A DNA stretch of 64,000 nucleotides from Kroppenstedtia sanguinis. Lineage in GTDB: Bacteria; Bacillota; Bacilli; Thermoactinomycetales; DSM-45169. The stretch is taken from positions 248,001 through 312,000 of the forward strand of contig NZ_JBNPXF010000001.1 in NCBI RefSeq assembly GCF_050433445.1, read 5' to 3'. Made by a program: the position numbers and the translations under genes. Positions 14,079 to 22,730 of this stretch are shown here, piece after piece. Under the pieces are notes generated by a model. That model did no database searches. It was given only the letters and a program-made list of their open reading frames with translations, and was not told the origin of the DNA. Position 1 is the first letter of the stretch; the number at the start of each line of letters is the position of its first letter.

Positions 14079-15782
14079 ATGGAGACGCAACGCTTCGTTT
14101 GGCGCAAAATTGGAATTCTCACACTGGTTCTCCTGCTGATTCTTCCCACAGCGGTCTGGGGAAACGAGAGAGCAACGAACCCACCGGCAACGGAAACGGT
14201 GGCACTAGGAAAGCCCTTCCCTTGGGACCGACCGGGAGCGATTTCATCCCGTCTGCACTTGGGGACACCTGCTTCCGCCGGGTTGGTGAAGGAGCCCCTG
14301 GAAGCAATCGACCCCGCTATTGAAGAAGCGATCCAGGAGGGTTATATGCCGGGGGCCGTCGTCTTGGTGGTTCGGAAGGGGAAGATCGTCAAACATGAGG
14401 CCTACGGTTTCGCCGCCCGGGAGTGGGATGATCAGGGAAACCGGATGGACGAGCCGGTCCCGATGAAAAAGGATACTCTTTTCGATTTGGCTTCCATCAG
14501 CAAGATCTTCACTTCGGTGGCCGTAATGAAACTATACGAAGAAGGGAAGTTCCGACTGGATGACCCGGTGGCTAAATACATACCTGAGTTTGCGCAGAAG
14601 GGGAAAGCGAAGGTTACCATCCGGCAATTGATGACCCACACTTCCGGATTTGAAGCGGAGATTCCTCTTCACGAACTCAAGGGGAGCCGCAAAGACCGGA
14701 TACAGGCGGTCTTTGCTCATTCCCTGATCCACGAGCCAGGCGAGGCTTATCTCTACAGCGATCTCAACGCGATCACCCTGGGTGCCTTGGTGGAACGGCT
14801 TTCCGGGCAGAGGCAGGATGTTTTTGTCCAAAAATATATCACCGGTCCCCTGGGAATGAAGGAGACGATGTACAATCCCCCGTCCTCTTTGAAATCCCGA
14901 ATTGCCGCTACAGAATACCAACCGAAGATTGGGCGGGGGCTGGTCTGGGGAAGTGTCCATGATGAGAAGGCTTGGTCCCTGGATGGGGTGGCAGGGCATG
15001 CAGGGGTCTTCTCCACAGCAAAGGATCTGGCCATCTTCGCTCATATGTTGCTCAACCACGGACAATATGGGCATGTGCGCATTCTGAAGCCCAAGACCGT
15101 GGCTCTGATGGAGAAAAATATGAACATCGCCTTTCCCGGGGATGATCACGGACTAGGCTGGGAGCTAAACCAGAGCTGGTACATGGATGCCCTATCGGAT
15201 CCTCGCACCATGGGGCATACCGGCTATGCAGGCACTTCTATCGTCATGAACCGGAGTAATGGAGCGATCGCCATCGCTCTCACCAACCGAGTGCATCCGA
15301 CCCGGGATACCCCTTCTACCAATCCGGTGCGGCGTCAGGTGGCCCGCCTGACTGCTGATGCGATCCCAGTCGCTATTCCCGGCAAGGGAGGAGCCTGGTT
15401 CTCCGGTTACGGGGATGACTTGGATCGTTCCCTGACGGGAAGCCGATGGAAGGGCACCGGTAAGAGGCTTACCTTTGACACCTGGTACCGGATGCAACCG
15501 GCAGAAAAGGGAGCCCCGACGGATTATGGCATGGTGGAAGCCTCCTCTGATGGGAAACACTGGTCGGCGATCAGTATACCGATGAGCGGGCAGAGCGAAG
15601 GATGGGTGCGCAAGGAGATTACTCTTCCTCCCCACACCCGATCCCTCCGTTTTCGCTACCATACCGACGATCACGCCAACGGCCGCGGCTGGTACGTGAA
15701 GAATCCCAAGCTTACCGACACAAGCGGTCGCACCCTCCAAGTGAACTGGTCCGGGAAGGGCTGGGAACAGAGGGAGCGGTAA
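14079..15782 (+). CDS. Secreted serine hydrolase (beta-lactamase/PBP family) with C-terminal beta-sandwich
   Basis: A 567-residue protein. The ATG at 14079 follows GGGAGGAGATGGC and gives a signal peptide (basic RFVWRK, hydrophobic LTLVLLLILPTAVWG). The catalytic domain (about 60-430) has the class C/PBP4 motifs: SISK with nucleophile Ser in DLASISKIFTS, YSDLN as the YxN motif, and GHTGYAGTS as the third motif. The last 120 residues form a separate beta-rich domain (FDTWYRM, DGKHWSAI, LRFRYHTDDHANGRGWYV) like those that bind carbohydrate or peptide. Predicted to be an exported peptidoglycan or ester hydrolase; substrate unknown. Weak overlap with YbbE-type proteins is possible. Confidence 0.8.
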   Translation: METQRFVWRKIGILTLVLLLILPTAVWGNERATNPPATETVALGKPFPWDRPGAISSRLHLGTPASAGLVKEPLEAIDPAIEEAIQEGYMPGAVVLVVRKGKIVKHEAYGFAAREWDDQGNRMDEPVPMKKDTLFDLASISKIFTSVAVMKLYEEGKFRLDDPVAKYIPEFAQKGKAKVTIRQLMTHTSGFEAEIPLHELKGSRKDRIQAVFAHSLIHEPGEAYLYSDLNAITLGALVERLSGQRQDVFVQKYITGPLGMKETMYNPPSSLKSRIAATEYQPKIGRGLVWGSVHDEKAWSLDGVAGHAGVFSTAKDLAIFAHMLLNHGQYGHVRILKPKTVALMEKNMNIAFPGDDHGLGWELNQSWYMDALSDPRTMGHTGYAGTSIVMNRSNGAIAIALTNRVHPTRDTPSTNPVRRQVARLTADAIPVAIPGKGGAWFSGYGDDLDRSLTGSRWKGTGKRLTFDTWYRMQPAEKGAPTDYGMVEASSDGKHWSAISIPMSGQSEGWVRKEITLPPHTRSLRFRYHTDDHANGRGWYVKNPKLTDTSGRTLQVNWSGKGWEQRER

Positions 15783-15968
15783 GGTGGTGAGGTACAATCT
15801 GCTCTTTTCTCCGATTTAACAAAGGTTTCATATCGACTTAGCTGAACCTAAATATTGCTCGTCTAATCTGTAAAAGGATTTTAAAAAGGGCCTTTTTCAG
15901 CGGATATCGATGTTGGGCTAACAGTCAAACCTGAATATTAAATTCCGGAGGCGGGGGGAGAGGAAGAG

Positions 15969-17363
15969 TTGAAGAATGAAAAGGGATCTTTGTCAAACAC
16001 GGATATGGAAAAAAAAGAGTCGAGGAGGCGCCGTTTCTTAAAAGTGTCGACTTTCGTGGCCGGAGTCGCTCTTGTAGGCATATTGGCCAGTTCGTTCGGT
16101 CATCCATTGATCGAGGCGGCAACGAAAGACCGGATTTCTCCTTCAAAACATAACAAAAAACCGGAATTAGTATTTCCCGTAATCAGTGATGTCCATATTA
16201 AGGAGAGCGGCACCAGTGATCTGAAAAAGTTTGAAACCGCGTTGGATCAATTAAACAGACTGGCACCCAAACAGGATGCTCTTGTAACAGTTGGAGATTT
16301 AACGGATCATGGACGGGTGGAAGAATATGATCGTTTTATGTCTGTTTATAACGCCAAAAAACAGCCGCAAGCCGTTTCCATGCTGGCAATCGGAAATCAC
16401 GACTATGGGAATGGATTATCAGCAGCTGATGCGCAAAAACGTTTTTTGGATCAAACAGGTATGAAGTCGACCCAGTATCACAAGGTGATTAAAGGTTACC
16501 ATTTCATCGTTATGGGCACGGAAGATGGTCGTATAGAAGGAACCTTTTCCAAAAAACAGATTGCATGGCTGTCTGAACGATTAAAACAAGCGAAAAAGAG
16601 AGATCCCCAAAAACCGATTTTTGTCTTTCATCATCAGCCGATCAAAGATACCTTGTATGGAAGCGAGTGGGGGATTGATATAAATCGGGATCTGCTTTAC
16701 GATACCCTGAAAGATTATCCGCAAGTTATTACATTTTCCGGTCACACCCACTATCCGTTAGAGGATCCCAGAATCATTCATCAAAAGGATTTTACTTCCA
16801 TTGGAACCTCCACCCTTAGCTATTTATGGTTGGATGCCGGCAGGATTCAGGGCGAGGTACCCCAAGATTACGCGGATACCCTCAGCCAAGGTTTGATTGT
16901 CAAAGTGTATAAAAACAAAGTGAAGATCGAACGTAGGAATTTTCATAGCAATGGTTGGTCGGGTAAACCCTTTGAAATCCAATATCCTGTCAAAAAGAGT
17001 CATTTTAAATACACAGAAACAAGGGATCGGATCAAGCCCCGTTTCAAATACAAATCAGCGATCTCTGTTGTAAAGGAAAAGACAACAGCAACAGATCTGG
17101 AAATCAAGTTTGATCAAGCGGTCGACAACACTCTTGTACATGACTATAAAATAGAGGCCAAGAATATGAAAACGGGGAAAGTGGAAAAAGAATTCCTTGC
17201 TTTTTCAGAGTTCTACAAGGATCCTGTACCCAACCCTCTGACACTGGCTATTAGTGGATTAACTCCTGATACACAGTATCAGATTGAAGTGCGGGCGATT
17301 GATTCCTTTGGAAATGCAAGTGATCGTACTTTAAAAGTGATCGGAAAGACCAAGAGATCGTAA
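15969..17363 (+). CDS. Tat-exported metallophosphoesterase with C-terminal DUF4073/FN3-like domain
   Basis: A 464-residue protein with a TTG start after GGAGGCGGGGGGAGAGGAAG. The N-terminus has a twin-arginine-like signal (RRRRFLKVSTF, then a hydrophobic stretch ending AA). The calcineurin-like core shows SDVHI, GDLTDHG, GNHDYG, FHHQP and GHTHYP, i.e. the two-metal ligand set. From about residue 345 a second domain follows that ends in an FN3-like strand pattern (LTLAISGLTPDTQYQIEVRAIDSFGN). The architecture matches Bacillales secreted phosphoesterases. The natural substrate is unknown. Confidence 0.85.
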   Translation: MKNEKGSLSNTDMEKKESRRRRFLKVSTFVAGVALVGILASSFGHPLIEAATKDRISPSKHNKKPELVFPVISDVHIKESGTSDLKKFETALDQLNRLAPKQDALVTVGDLTDHGRVEEYDRFMSVYNAKKQPQAVSMLAIGNHDYGNGLSAADAQKRFLDQTGMKSTQYHKVIKGYHFIVMGTEDGRIEGTFSKKQIAWLSERLKQAKKRDPQKPIFVFHHQPIKDTLYGSEWGIDINRDLLYDTLKDYPQVITFSGHTHYPLEDPRIIHQKDFTSIGTSTLSYLWLDAGRIQGEVPQDYADTLSQGLIVKVYKNKVKIERRNFHSNGWSGKPFEIQYPVKKSHFKYTETRDRIKPRFKYKSAISVVKEKTTATDLEIKFDQAVDNTLVHDYKIEAKNMKTGKVEKEFLAFSEFYKDPVPNPLTLAISGLTPDTQYQIEVRAIDSFGNASDRTLKVIGKTKRS

Positions 17364-17407
17364 TTTCCATCCGATTTGTTGACAGTGAAAAAAGAGCATT
17401 TGACGTG

Positions 17408-17450
17408 GCGACTTTTCCCGAAGCTCCATAGGGGAAAGTCGCTATGTTTT
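17408..17450 (+). terminator. Terminator of the metallophosphoesterase gene
   Basis: Stem GCGACTTTTCCC (17408-17419)/GGGGAAAGTCGC (17431-17442), followed by TATGTTTTT. Confidence 0.75.
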
Positions 17451-17617
17451 TCTCGGATGCCGTTTTGGTGGGAGGTTGGACTTACATTATCTTGTATTAT
17501 TTTACAGGTCGTTGTTTTCAATGGATATCACAGTCAGAGACGTGTGATCGTCGACAAATTGGAAATCGTGGAGATATCAATAAAGGCTAAAGTCGCTCGA
17601 TTATGTAATCATCCTTC

Positions 17618-17649
17618 ACCTCTCCCACACTGGATCGGAGAGGTTTTTT
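17618..17649 (+). terminator. Additional terminator hairpin
   Basis: ACCTCTCC (17618-17625) pairs with GGAGAGGT (17637-17644), followed by six T. No supported gene lies between it and the previous terminator. Confidence 0.65.
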
Positions 17650-17768
17650 CTGTTCCGGGGAAAAGGTGTGCCAAAAATGGCAAAGGTTGCCCTGTATACT
17701 GAGACACATCAACAGGCGATGGAACCGTCGGTTGAAATCAAATGCTGTGCATGAGGGGGATTTATCTT

Positions 17769-18305
17769 ATGATGATTATCAGGAAGCTGGGGATCTTTGC
17801 TGTGGTGGTTATGTTGGCGGTGGGCTGTAATCCCGCTCCGGAGGATGTGGACACCGGAGGCAAAACCAACAGTACGGAAGCAAAAGAGGGATCCAAAAAA
17901 GAAAAAACGGCAGATGAGAAGCGATTCAAGGCAGGGGTGTCCAAGGATTTCCTGGGTGTCCAGGTGGGAATCGGAGAAGTGGTGATCCAGCGGGATCAGA
18001 TTCAAGTGGGCTTGAATTATGAAAACAAGAGCGGTCAGGCAATTCATTGGTATCCCGATCAGGAAGCCAAGGCCGTCATCGGGGATGTGCAACTCGATTC
18101 CAATTTGTTCATGGATGACACCGGCCTCACCGTAGGCGACATCTCCAACGGTGTCAAGTCCGATGGCGTCTTCACCTTACGCCCTTCCGGAAAGAAAACG
18201 ATCGACCCCAAGAAAGTGAAAGAGATCAAGTTCAGCTTCGGCGAGATGTCAAGCGAGGACTTCATGAAGGATACCAAAGTGGAATTCACCATCCCGGTGA
18301 AGTGA
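17769..18305 (+). CDS. Lipoprotein of unknown function
   Basis: A 178-residue protein; the ATG at 17769 has GAGGGGG 8 bases upstream. The signal peptide ends in the lipobox LAVGC, so Cys20 is probably lipidated. A Lys/Glu-rich spacer (about 25-55) is followed by a beta-rich domain with VQVGIGEVVIQRDQIQVGLNYEN and a pattern of strands typical of DUF4352/telokin-like immunoglobulin folds. Its own terminator follows. Likely anchored on the outer face of the membrane; role unknown. Confidence 0.75.
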   Translation: MMIIRKLGIFAVVVMLAVGCNPAPEDVDTGGKTNSTEAKEGSKKEKTADEKRFKAGVSKDFLGVQVGIGEVVIQRDQIQVGLNYENKSGQAIHWYPDQEAKAVIGDVQLDSNLFMDDTGLTVGDISNGVKSDGVFTLRPSGKKTIDPKKVKEIKFSFGEMSSEDFMKDTKVEFTIPVK

Positions 18306-18309
18306 GGCA

Positions 18310-18332
18310 GGCGGCCACCGGGGCCGCCTTTT
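18310..18332 (+). terminator. Terminator of the lipoprotein gene
   Basis: GGCGGCC/GGGCCGCC stem at 18310-18328 followed by TTTTGTT. Confidence 0.7.
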
Positions 18333-18456
18333 GTTATCCGGATACCGGGACTAAAGATCTTGTCTCTGTTTAAACACCATCCTGTTCTCTGGTGCGAAAT
18401 ATTTGATCCTCGCGTAATGAAATTATTTACTCCCTTCGGAGGATTTCAAGTATCAT

Positions 18457-18663
18457 ATGATTTACATCATGGGGTTACCAATTATTTCTCGAAAAAGGAG
18501 ATGGGTAACCCTTGTTTTTCATCGGTTGAAACGGTTCCTATTTGACCGGCGGGGCTCATCAACAATTGAATATGTGATGATTCTGGCGGTTGGTGCGATC
18601 TTGGCCATGATCCTTACAGTGACAATGGGGAGCGAAGAGATTCAAAGCGACCGAAAAGAGTGA
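18457..18663 (+). CDS. Truncated toxin: prepilin-like head without a tail
   Basis: A 68-residue protein that ends ...LKRFLFDRRGSSTIEYVMIL, a hydrophobic helix to about residue 57, and TMGSEEIQSDRKE. The DRRGSxTIEY segment and the helix are the same head module as at 4341, with the +5 glutamate and +6 tyrosine of Flp/TadE leaders. It stops just after the helix, where the 4341 toxin continues into its linker. GGAGG lies 13-17 bases before the ATG. It is followed by SUKH immunity genes, so it is most likely the remains of a toxin gene that lost its tail; a genuine short pilin is the alternative. Confidence 0.55.
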   Translation: MIYIMGLPIISRKRRWVTLVFHRLKRFLFDRRGSSTIEYVMILAVGAILAMILTVTMGSEEIQSDRKE

Positions 18664-19163
18664 TTGGGATGACGATGAGGCAGCTTGTAACAAAGCTAAA
18701 GACATTGACAAATTGCGCTGTTTACGTTTCTGTGGGACTTCCTCGTATAAAGGGAGAACATGAACTACCGGCTGATCTCAAAGAATTTTACGAGCTTTGT
18801 GGTGGTGCGATGCTATTTGAAGGAAGTAATTACCCAGTTCATTTAATGTCCCCAAATGACTTTGTTTTGGCAAATCCTGTTATCATTGATGAGTCGGGAG
18901 AAGGGGACATTTCTGCAGATTGGTATATTGTTGCACAAGGTGATAGCGAGGAATATGTCACTATTGATCTGAATAAGAAACGCCTTGGCCGATGCTACGA
19001 TAGCTTTTGGGATCGTCATGGGGTTGCTGGTGATTGCCCGATTATCGCCGGATCTTTTACTGAACTTCTGAAACGATTACTTGATCAAAAAGGACAAAGA
19101 CATTACTGGCTACGGGACGATTTTGAACCCTACGGTGACGCGTACGATGAGGAAGTTGAGTAG
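18660..19163 (+). CDS. SMI1/KNR4 (SUKH) family immunity protein
   Basis: A 167-residue protein with a GTG start overlapping the previous stop (GTGA); ATG codons at 18669 and 18675 are alternatives. The SUKH signature is LPADLKEFYELCGGAMLFEGSNY followed by hydrophobic strands (DWYIVAQG, EYVTIDLN) and a C-terminal helix (FTELLKRLLDQ). SUKH proteins are the commonest immunity proteins for contact-dependent and polymorphic toxins. Placement right after a prepilin-like head fragment supports immunity to a toxin now lost from this locus. Confidence 0.8.
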   Translation: MIGMTMRQLVTKLKTLTNCAVYVSVGLPRIKGEHELPADLKEFYELCGGAMLFEGSNYPVHLMSPNDFVLANPVIIDESGEGDISADWYIVAQGDSEEYVTIDLNKKRLGRCYDSFWDRHGVAGDCPIIAGSFTELLKRLLDQKGQRHYWLRDDFEPYGDAYDEEVE

Positions 19164-19165
19164 GA

Positions 19166-19439
19166 TAGGTGATTGTATGACAGGTTGCCAAAAATCCAGC
19201 TCTTGTATTTGGGATCCAGGAAGGCACAACAATCGGCTGGCGCTGGTGATATCTACAAAATATCTCCTAAATGTTTTTACTGAGGTATCAGAAGGATATC
19301 AAAGAATATCGTCTTCAAGGACAATGTTTCGTCGATTCGAAGTGAGGGCGCAACGCTCCCTTGACCATCTGTCAGAAATGAGGATGATTGGAGAGCCCAA
19401 TTTGTGGAAGAAATGCGTCGTAGGGGGATCGAGCCTTGA
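19166..19439 (+). pseudogene. Decayed toxin tail between two immunity genes
   Basis: No intact frame, but protein-like fragments appear in different frames: QVAKNPALVFGIQEGTTIGW near 19175-19245, then AGDIYKISPKCF, then EDDWRAQFVEEMRRRGIEP, whose stop overlaps the next start as TTGA at 19436. Frame breaks separate them. The coupling to a SUKH gene and the C-terminal helix are typical of a toxin tail, here disrupted by frameshifts and deletion. The family of the toxin cannot be named. Confidence 0.45.
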
Positions 19440-19879
19440 AAAAAGAAATTTTTGAAGCAATAGAAGAAGAAAGGGATATGTGTCCGGAAGCCTTTGGTGG
19501 GCCTGCAACGGAAGCAGAAGTAATCGAAGCTGAAAAATGTCTTGGAGTTAAATTACCACCTGATTATAAAGAGTTTCTTTACAAGTATGGTTCAGGTGGT
19601 GTTGGAAAGGTTATAGTTTTGGGGTTGAGGGAAGCTGAATTTGTGGCTACACCATCTTTTGTTGAGCAATCGTTGGAATTTAGGAAGCAACTTCCTGTAG
19701 AGTATTCCAAAATGGTAGTGATCGGAGTGGATGGAGCAGGGAATCCTGTTGGGTTTAATCCTTCAGATTCAACTATTTTTGTATTTGATTTCGATTTTGG
19801 TGGGTACCATGCTTTAGCATCGTCCTTTGAAGAGTATTTGGATAAAGCAATAAACCAACAATTGGATGTTCAATTTTAA
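19436..19879 (+). CDS. SMI1/KNR4 (SUKH) family immunity protein, second
   Basis: A 147-residue protein with a TTG start overlapping the end of the decayed tail and GGGGG about 10 bases upstream. SUKH features: an N-terminal helix with ATEAEVIEAEKCLGVKLPPDYKEFLYKYG, the central strand pair around VVIGVDGAGNPVGFNPSD, and the tail ALASSFEEYLDKAI. It resembles YobK-type immunity proteins of Bacillus. Intact despite loss of its toxin. Confidence 0.8.
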   Translation: MKKEIFEAIEEERDMCPEAFGGPATEAEVIEAEKCLGVKLPPDYKEFLYKYGSGGVGKVIVLGLREAEFVATPSFVEQSLEFRKQLPVEYSKMVVIGVDGAGNPVGFNPSDSTIFVFDFDFGGYHALASSFEEYLDKAINQQLDVQF

Positions 19880-20240
19880 AAACCCAGAATTTTAGCCATG
19901 AATTGAGACCCGAAACGTAAAACATCAAAAAATACCGGCTACTCACAGTTCGGTTTAACTCCTTCTCCAATATCATATGCGGTTGTAGAAACAGGGGAAT
20001 CCGTCAAGGAGAGCAATTGACCGGGCTTCTTTTGTCTTTTGTGGCTTTGGATCAGACCGACCCGAAGGTCGGAACAAATGGTAGGCACATATCCCACAAA
20101 TCGTAGTTCCCCGCCCCTCTCAAACCCAAAAGTTATACCGTTGAGGGGAAAGTTGCATAAAAGGTCTATGGATCTATTGCCATCTTTACTTGATATAGTA
20201 TAAAATGGTGGCGGATCTTGGATATGGAAGGTGATGGAGA
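19880..20240 (+). promoter_or_regulatory. Upstream region and probable promoter of the HTH-TPR regulator
   Basis: About 360 bases with no gene. A hairpin GACCGACCCGAAGGTCGG lies at about 20057-20074. A plausible sigma-A promoter is TTGCCA (20177-20182), 16-base spacer, TATAAA (20199-20204), 37 bases before the TTG start. Confidence 0.5.
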
Positions 20241-21575
20241 TTGAAGCTTTTTGATATACAGGAAATTGGCGGAATCATTCGTAAGATCAGAAAAGAACGA
20301 GGTCTTCGTCTGGAAGATTTGGCTGATGACAACATTTCCACGGCCACGATCAGCAATGTAGAAAGAGGTGTTGCCCATGTGAAGATAGAGAAGGTTTATT
20401 ACATCCTAGAGAAATTGGGTGTTCCCATGGAGCAACTACCGGAGTTTTTGCTGAGGGAGAGAGAGGACCAGGGTCAGCTGAAGTTTCGTCTGACGTTGAT
20501 CGAGTCGATGAACCGATTGGGTCAGAGTGAATCAGCCCTGTCGTTACTGGAGAAGACGCCCATCCCCGACGACCACTTGTATGCCTCCCAATTTTATTGG
20601 CTCAAGGGCACCTGTTACCTGCATCAGAGAAAACTCAACAAAGCGGAACGGGAGTTTTTCACGGCCATCCGCTTGGCCAATAAAAACGAAACCGCAAAGA
20701 TCGACAACATCGAAGCCTACAGTTTCAATGATCTGAGTCGTTGCAGCTACTCCAACAACGACCTCCGGCAATCCCTTCAGTATGCCGACAGCGGTCTGGA
20801 TGCCTTTAGCCCGGCGGGGGAAAGACCATGGGTCAAGTATTTTTTGCTACGAAACAAAGCTATCTACTTGGAAAGATTGGGACGGATCGTCGAGTCCCTG
20901 CAACTGGTTCAGGACGTCTGGGAGGAACTCCCCCAAGTCGAACCGATTGCAACCAGACTCTCTTTCTATTGGTTACGGGCCGAGTTGCTCCGCAGGAGCC
21001 ATGACTATGAAAATGCGAAAAAATTTGCCCTGGAAGGTATTCAGCTAGCTGGCATCAATCAACACTATGACGGCGCTTTGGCACTCTGGAGCGTTCTGGG
21101 GAGTATTCACACTGCTCGGGAAAAATGGGAGAAAGCAGAAAACTGTTTTAAAATTGCACTCGGACTTCCCCGGGATCGGGTGGATGAAAAATCCTTTTTA
21201 CGGGCCTGTACCCAATTGGGAATTCTGTATACCCGACAAGAGAAATGGAGCCAGGCTGAGGACAATCTGACCCAAGCGATTCAAAATGCGAAACGAGTAG
21301 AAGATTATGTGGATCAAATGGATGCCTCATTGGCTCTTGGGCGTCTGTTTTTTCAGCAAAACAGAAGAGAAGAAGCGATCTCTTGTTATCGACAGGTGGT
21401 TGACCTCGCACAGAAGTACAATGTCGGTGAGAAGGAGAACGAAGCGTGGCATGAACTGGCCCGGTGTTGGGAAGGGGTTGACGAGAAGGAATTTCAACAA
21501 TGTACGGTAAATATGTTTAAAGTACAAGAAAGACTCAACCAGAGAAAAGCAGGTGACTTGAATGAAGTTCGTTAA
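20241..21575 (+). CDS. HTH-TPR transcription regulator (RRNPP-type quorum-sensing receptor)
   Basis: A 444-residue protein with a TTG start after GGTGATGGAG. Residues about 8-65 form an XRE-type HTH (IIRKIRKERGLRLEDLADDNISTATISNVERG). The rest is TPR repeats, each with paired helices (for example YWLKGTCYLHQRKLNKAEREFFTAI, WSVLGSIHTAREKWEKAENCF, CTQLGILYTRQEKWSQAEDNL). This is the PlcR/NprR-type architecture of receptors that bind small re-imported peptides. Its last 14 bases overlap a 43-codon gene with a secretion signal, the classical receptor/propeptide arrangement. Target genes are unknown; adjacent genes are first candidates. Confidence 0.8.
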   Translation: MKLFDIQEIGGIIRKIRKERGLRLEDLADDNISTATISNVERGVAHVKIEKVYYILEKLGVPMEQLPEFLLREREDQGQLKFRLTLIESMNRLGQSESALSLLEKTPIPDDHLYASQFYWLKGTCYLHQRKLNKAEREFFTAIRLANKNETAKIDNIEAYSFNDLSRCSYSNNDLRQSLQYADSGLDAFSPAGERPWVKYFLLRNKAIYLERLGRIVESLQLVQDVWEELPQVEPIATRLSFYWLRAELLRRSHDYENAKKFALEGIQLAGINQHYDGALALWSVLGSIHTAREKWEKAENCFKIALGLPRDRVDEKSFLRACTQLGILYTRQEKWSQAEDNLTQAIQNAKRVEDYVDQMDASLALGRLFFQQNRREEAISCYRQVVDLAQKYNVGEKENEAWHELARCWEGVDEKEFQQCTVNMFKVQERLNQRKAGDLNEVR

Positions 21576-21693
21576 AGTTATTTTTTTCTCCTTGTCAACC
21601 GCATTTCTTCTCTCTATTTTATCGCTGAACCCTGTGACCACTTCAAGTGATCTGTCTGTTCCCAAATACAACGTAGACCAACCGGGAGGTTGA
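21562..21693 (+). CDS. Candidate signalling propeptide paired with the HTH-TPR regulator
   Basis: A 43-residue product overlapping the regulator by 14 bases, ATG preceded by AGGTGACTTGA. It starts with MKFVK, has a hydrophobic core (VIFFSLSTAFLLSILSL) and a short polar C-terminus ending SVPKYNVDQPGG. That is the form of PapR, NprX and Phr precursors: Sec export, processing outside, and re-import of a C-terminal 5-8-residue peptide. The mature signal would be drawn from the last dozen residues. No database comparison was possible; the assignment rests on architecture and overlap. Confidence 0.65.
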   Translation: MKFVKVIFFSLSTAFLLSILSLNPVTTSSDLSVPKYNVDQPGG

Positions 21694-21707
21694 TTGCAAC
21701 CTTTTCC

Positions 21708-21753
21708 CCGCCCCTTTCGTCCATATAGACAGTTGGAAACTGGAAAGGGGCGG
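21708..21753 (+). promoter_or_regulatory. Inverted repeat overlapping the ribosome binding site of the DUF4349 gene
   Basis: Perfect 11-base arms CCGCCCCTTTC (21708-21718) and GAAAGGGGCGG (21743-21753), loop of 24 bases, no T-run. The right arm contains AAAGGGG, the likely ribosome binding site for the GTG at 21762, so folding could hide it. It may equally be a weak terminator for the peptide gene. Confidence 0.45.
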
Positions 21754-21761
21754 TGGTTACG

Positions 21762-22718
21762 GTGTGGAAAAGGTGGTTGATCTGGGGGGTGTCCCTGGGG
21801 CTGTTGGCGGGTTGTTCATCCGGTGGGGCTCCGGATCAGTCGATGAGCAGTGGTCAAGTGGAAAAAAACGAATTCAGCCCGCTCTCCCGTGAGGGCTCGA
21901 CGGAATCCGAGTCCGGGAAGGGGACTGCCGCTTCCGATGTGAAAAAAGCGCTGAACAAAGAAGGCGCTACCGTGGCGCAAGAGGAGCGGAAGGTGATCTA
22001 CCAGGCGGAGCTGAAGATGAAAGTGCAGAACTTGAAACAGGCACAACAAGCCATGGAGGCGGCGGCCCGGAAGGAAGGAGGCTACCTGGTAGAGTCCTCT
22101 CAATCTCGGGCGAACAAGGAGAAAAAGGGAAACTATGTGTTTCGGATTCCCCAGGAGTCCTTTCAAGACTATCTGAAACAGGTGGAGAAGACGGCTCAAG
22201 AGATGGAATCCCGCAATATTACGGGCAAAGACGTCACAGAAGAGTACGTCGATCTGGAATCCCGGCTCAAAGCGAAAAAGGCGGTGGAGAAACGCCTGTT
22301 GGAGATGATGAAGGGGGCCAAAACCACGGAGGATCTGCTCAAAGTCTCTGAACAGTTGGCCCAGGTGCAAGAAGAGATCGAACAGTTGCAGGGACGATTG
22401 AAGTATCTGGAGAACCAGACGGTCTACTCGACGGTGAGGATTCAGGCTTACCAGGCGATCACCCTGGAGGAGCCGGAGGGAAAACCTGGCCTTGGGGAAC
22501 AGATCACACTCGCCTTTGTGCGATCGGTGGGCTGGGTGCGGGATCTGTTTCAGGGCTTCCTGATCTTTGGCGCGGCCTTGTTGCCCCCTGTAGCCGTGGT
22601 GGCGGTGATCGGTGTTCCGATCTTTATGTGGGTTCGTCAACGTAAAAAAGAGAATCCCGAACCCTGGAAGCCTTCTGGCAACAGGGAAGGGGAGGGAGAG
22701 AAGCCGGAGGATCGCTGA
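21762..22718 (+). CDS. DUF4349 lipoprotein
   Basis: About 318 residues. The GTG at 21762 gives MWKRWLIWGVSLGLLAGCSS, a lipoprotein signal with LLAGC lipobox; a GTG at 21753 is the alternative. The DUF4349 domain runs from about 80 to 290: VIYQAELKMKVQNL, a strand EGGYLVESSQS, FRIPQESFQDYLKQVE, a coiled-coil hairpin (VDLESRLKAKKAVEKRL ... EIEQLQGRLKYLENQ) and the strand YSTVRIQAYQ. A membrane helix follows (FLIFGAALLPPVAVVAVIGVPIF) with a basic tail. Common in Firmicutes as a surface-anchored protein of unknown role. Confidence 0.85.
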   Translation: MWKRWLIWGVSLGLLAGCSSGGAPDQSMSSGQVEKNEFSPLSREGSTESESGKGTAASDVKKALNKEGATVAQEERKVIYQAELKMKVQNLKQAQQAMEAAARKEGGYLVESSQSRANKEKKGNYVFRIPQESFQDYLKQVEKTAQEMESRNITGKDVTEEYVDLESRLKAKKAVEKRLLEMMKGAKTTEDLLKVSEQLAQVQEEIEQLQGRLKYLENQTVYSTVRIQAYQAITLEEPEGKPGLGEQITLAFVRSVGWVRDLFQGFLIFGAALLPPVAVVAVIGVPIFMWVRQRKKENPEPWKPSGNREGEGEKPEDR

Positions 22719-22730
22719 AGGTAAAAGGAA

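Noticed and set aside
17376..17702. 108-codon forward frame after the metallophosphoesterase
   Set aside because: It runs through two terminators (17408 and 17618) and has no ribosome binding site.
19081..19455. 124-codon frame between the two SUKH genes
   Set aside because: It begins inside the first SUKH gene and mixes frames; the protein-like pieces of the decayed tail lie in other frames.
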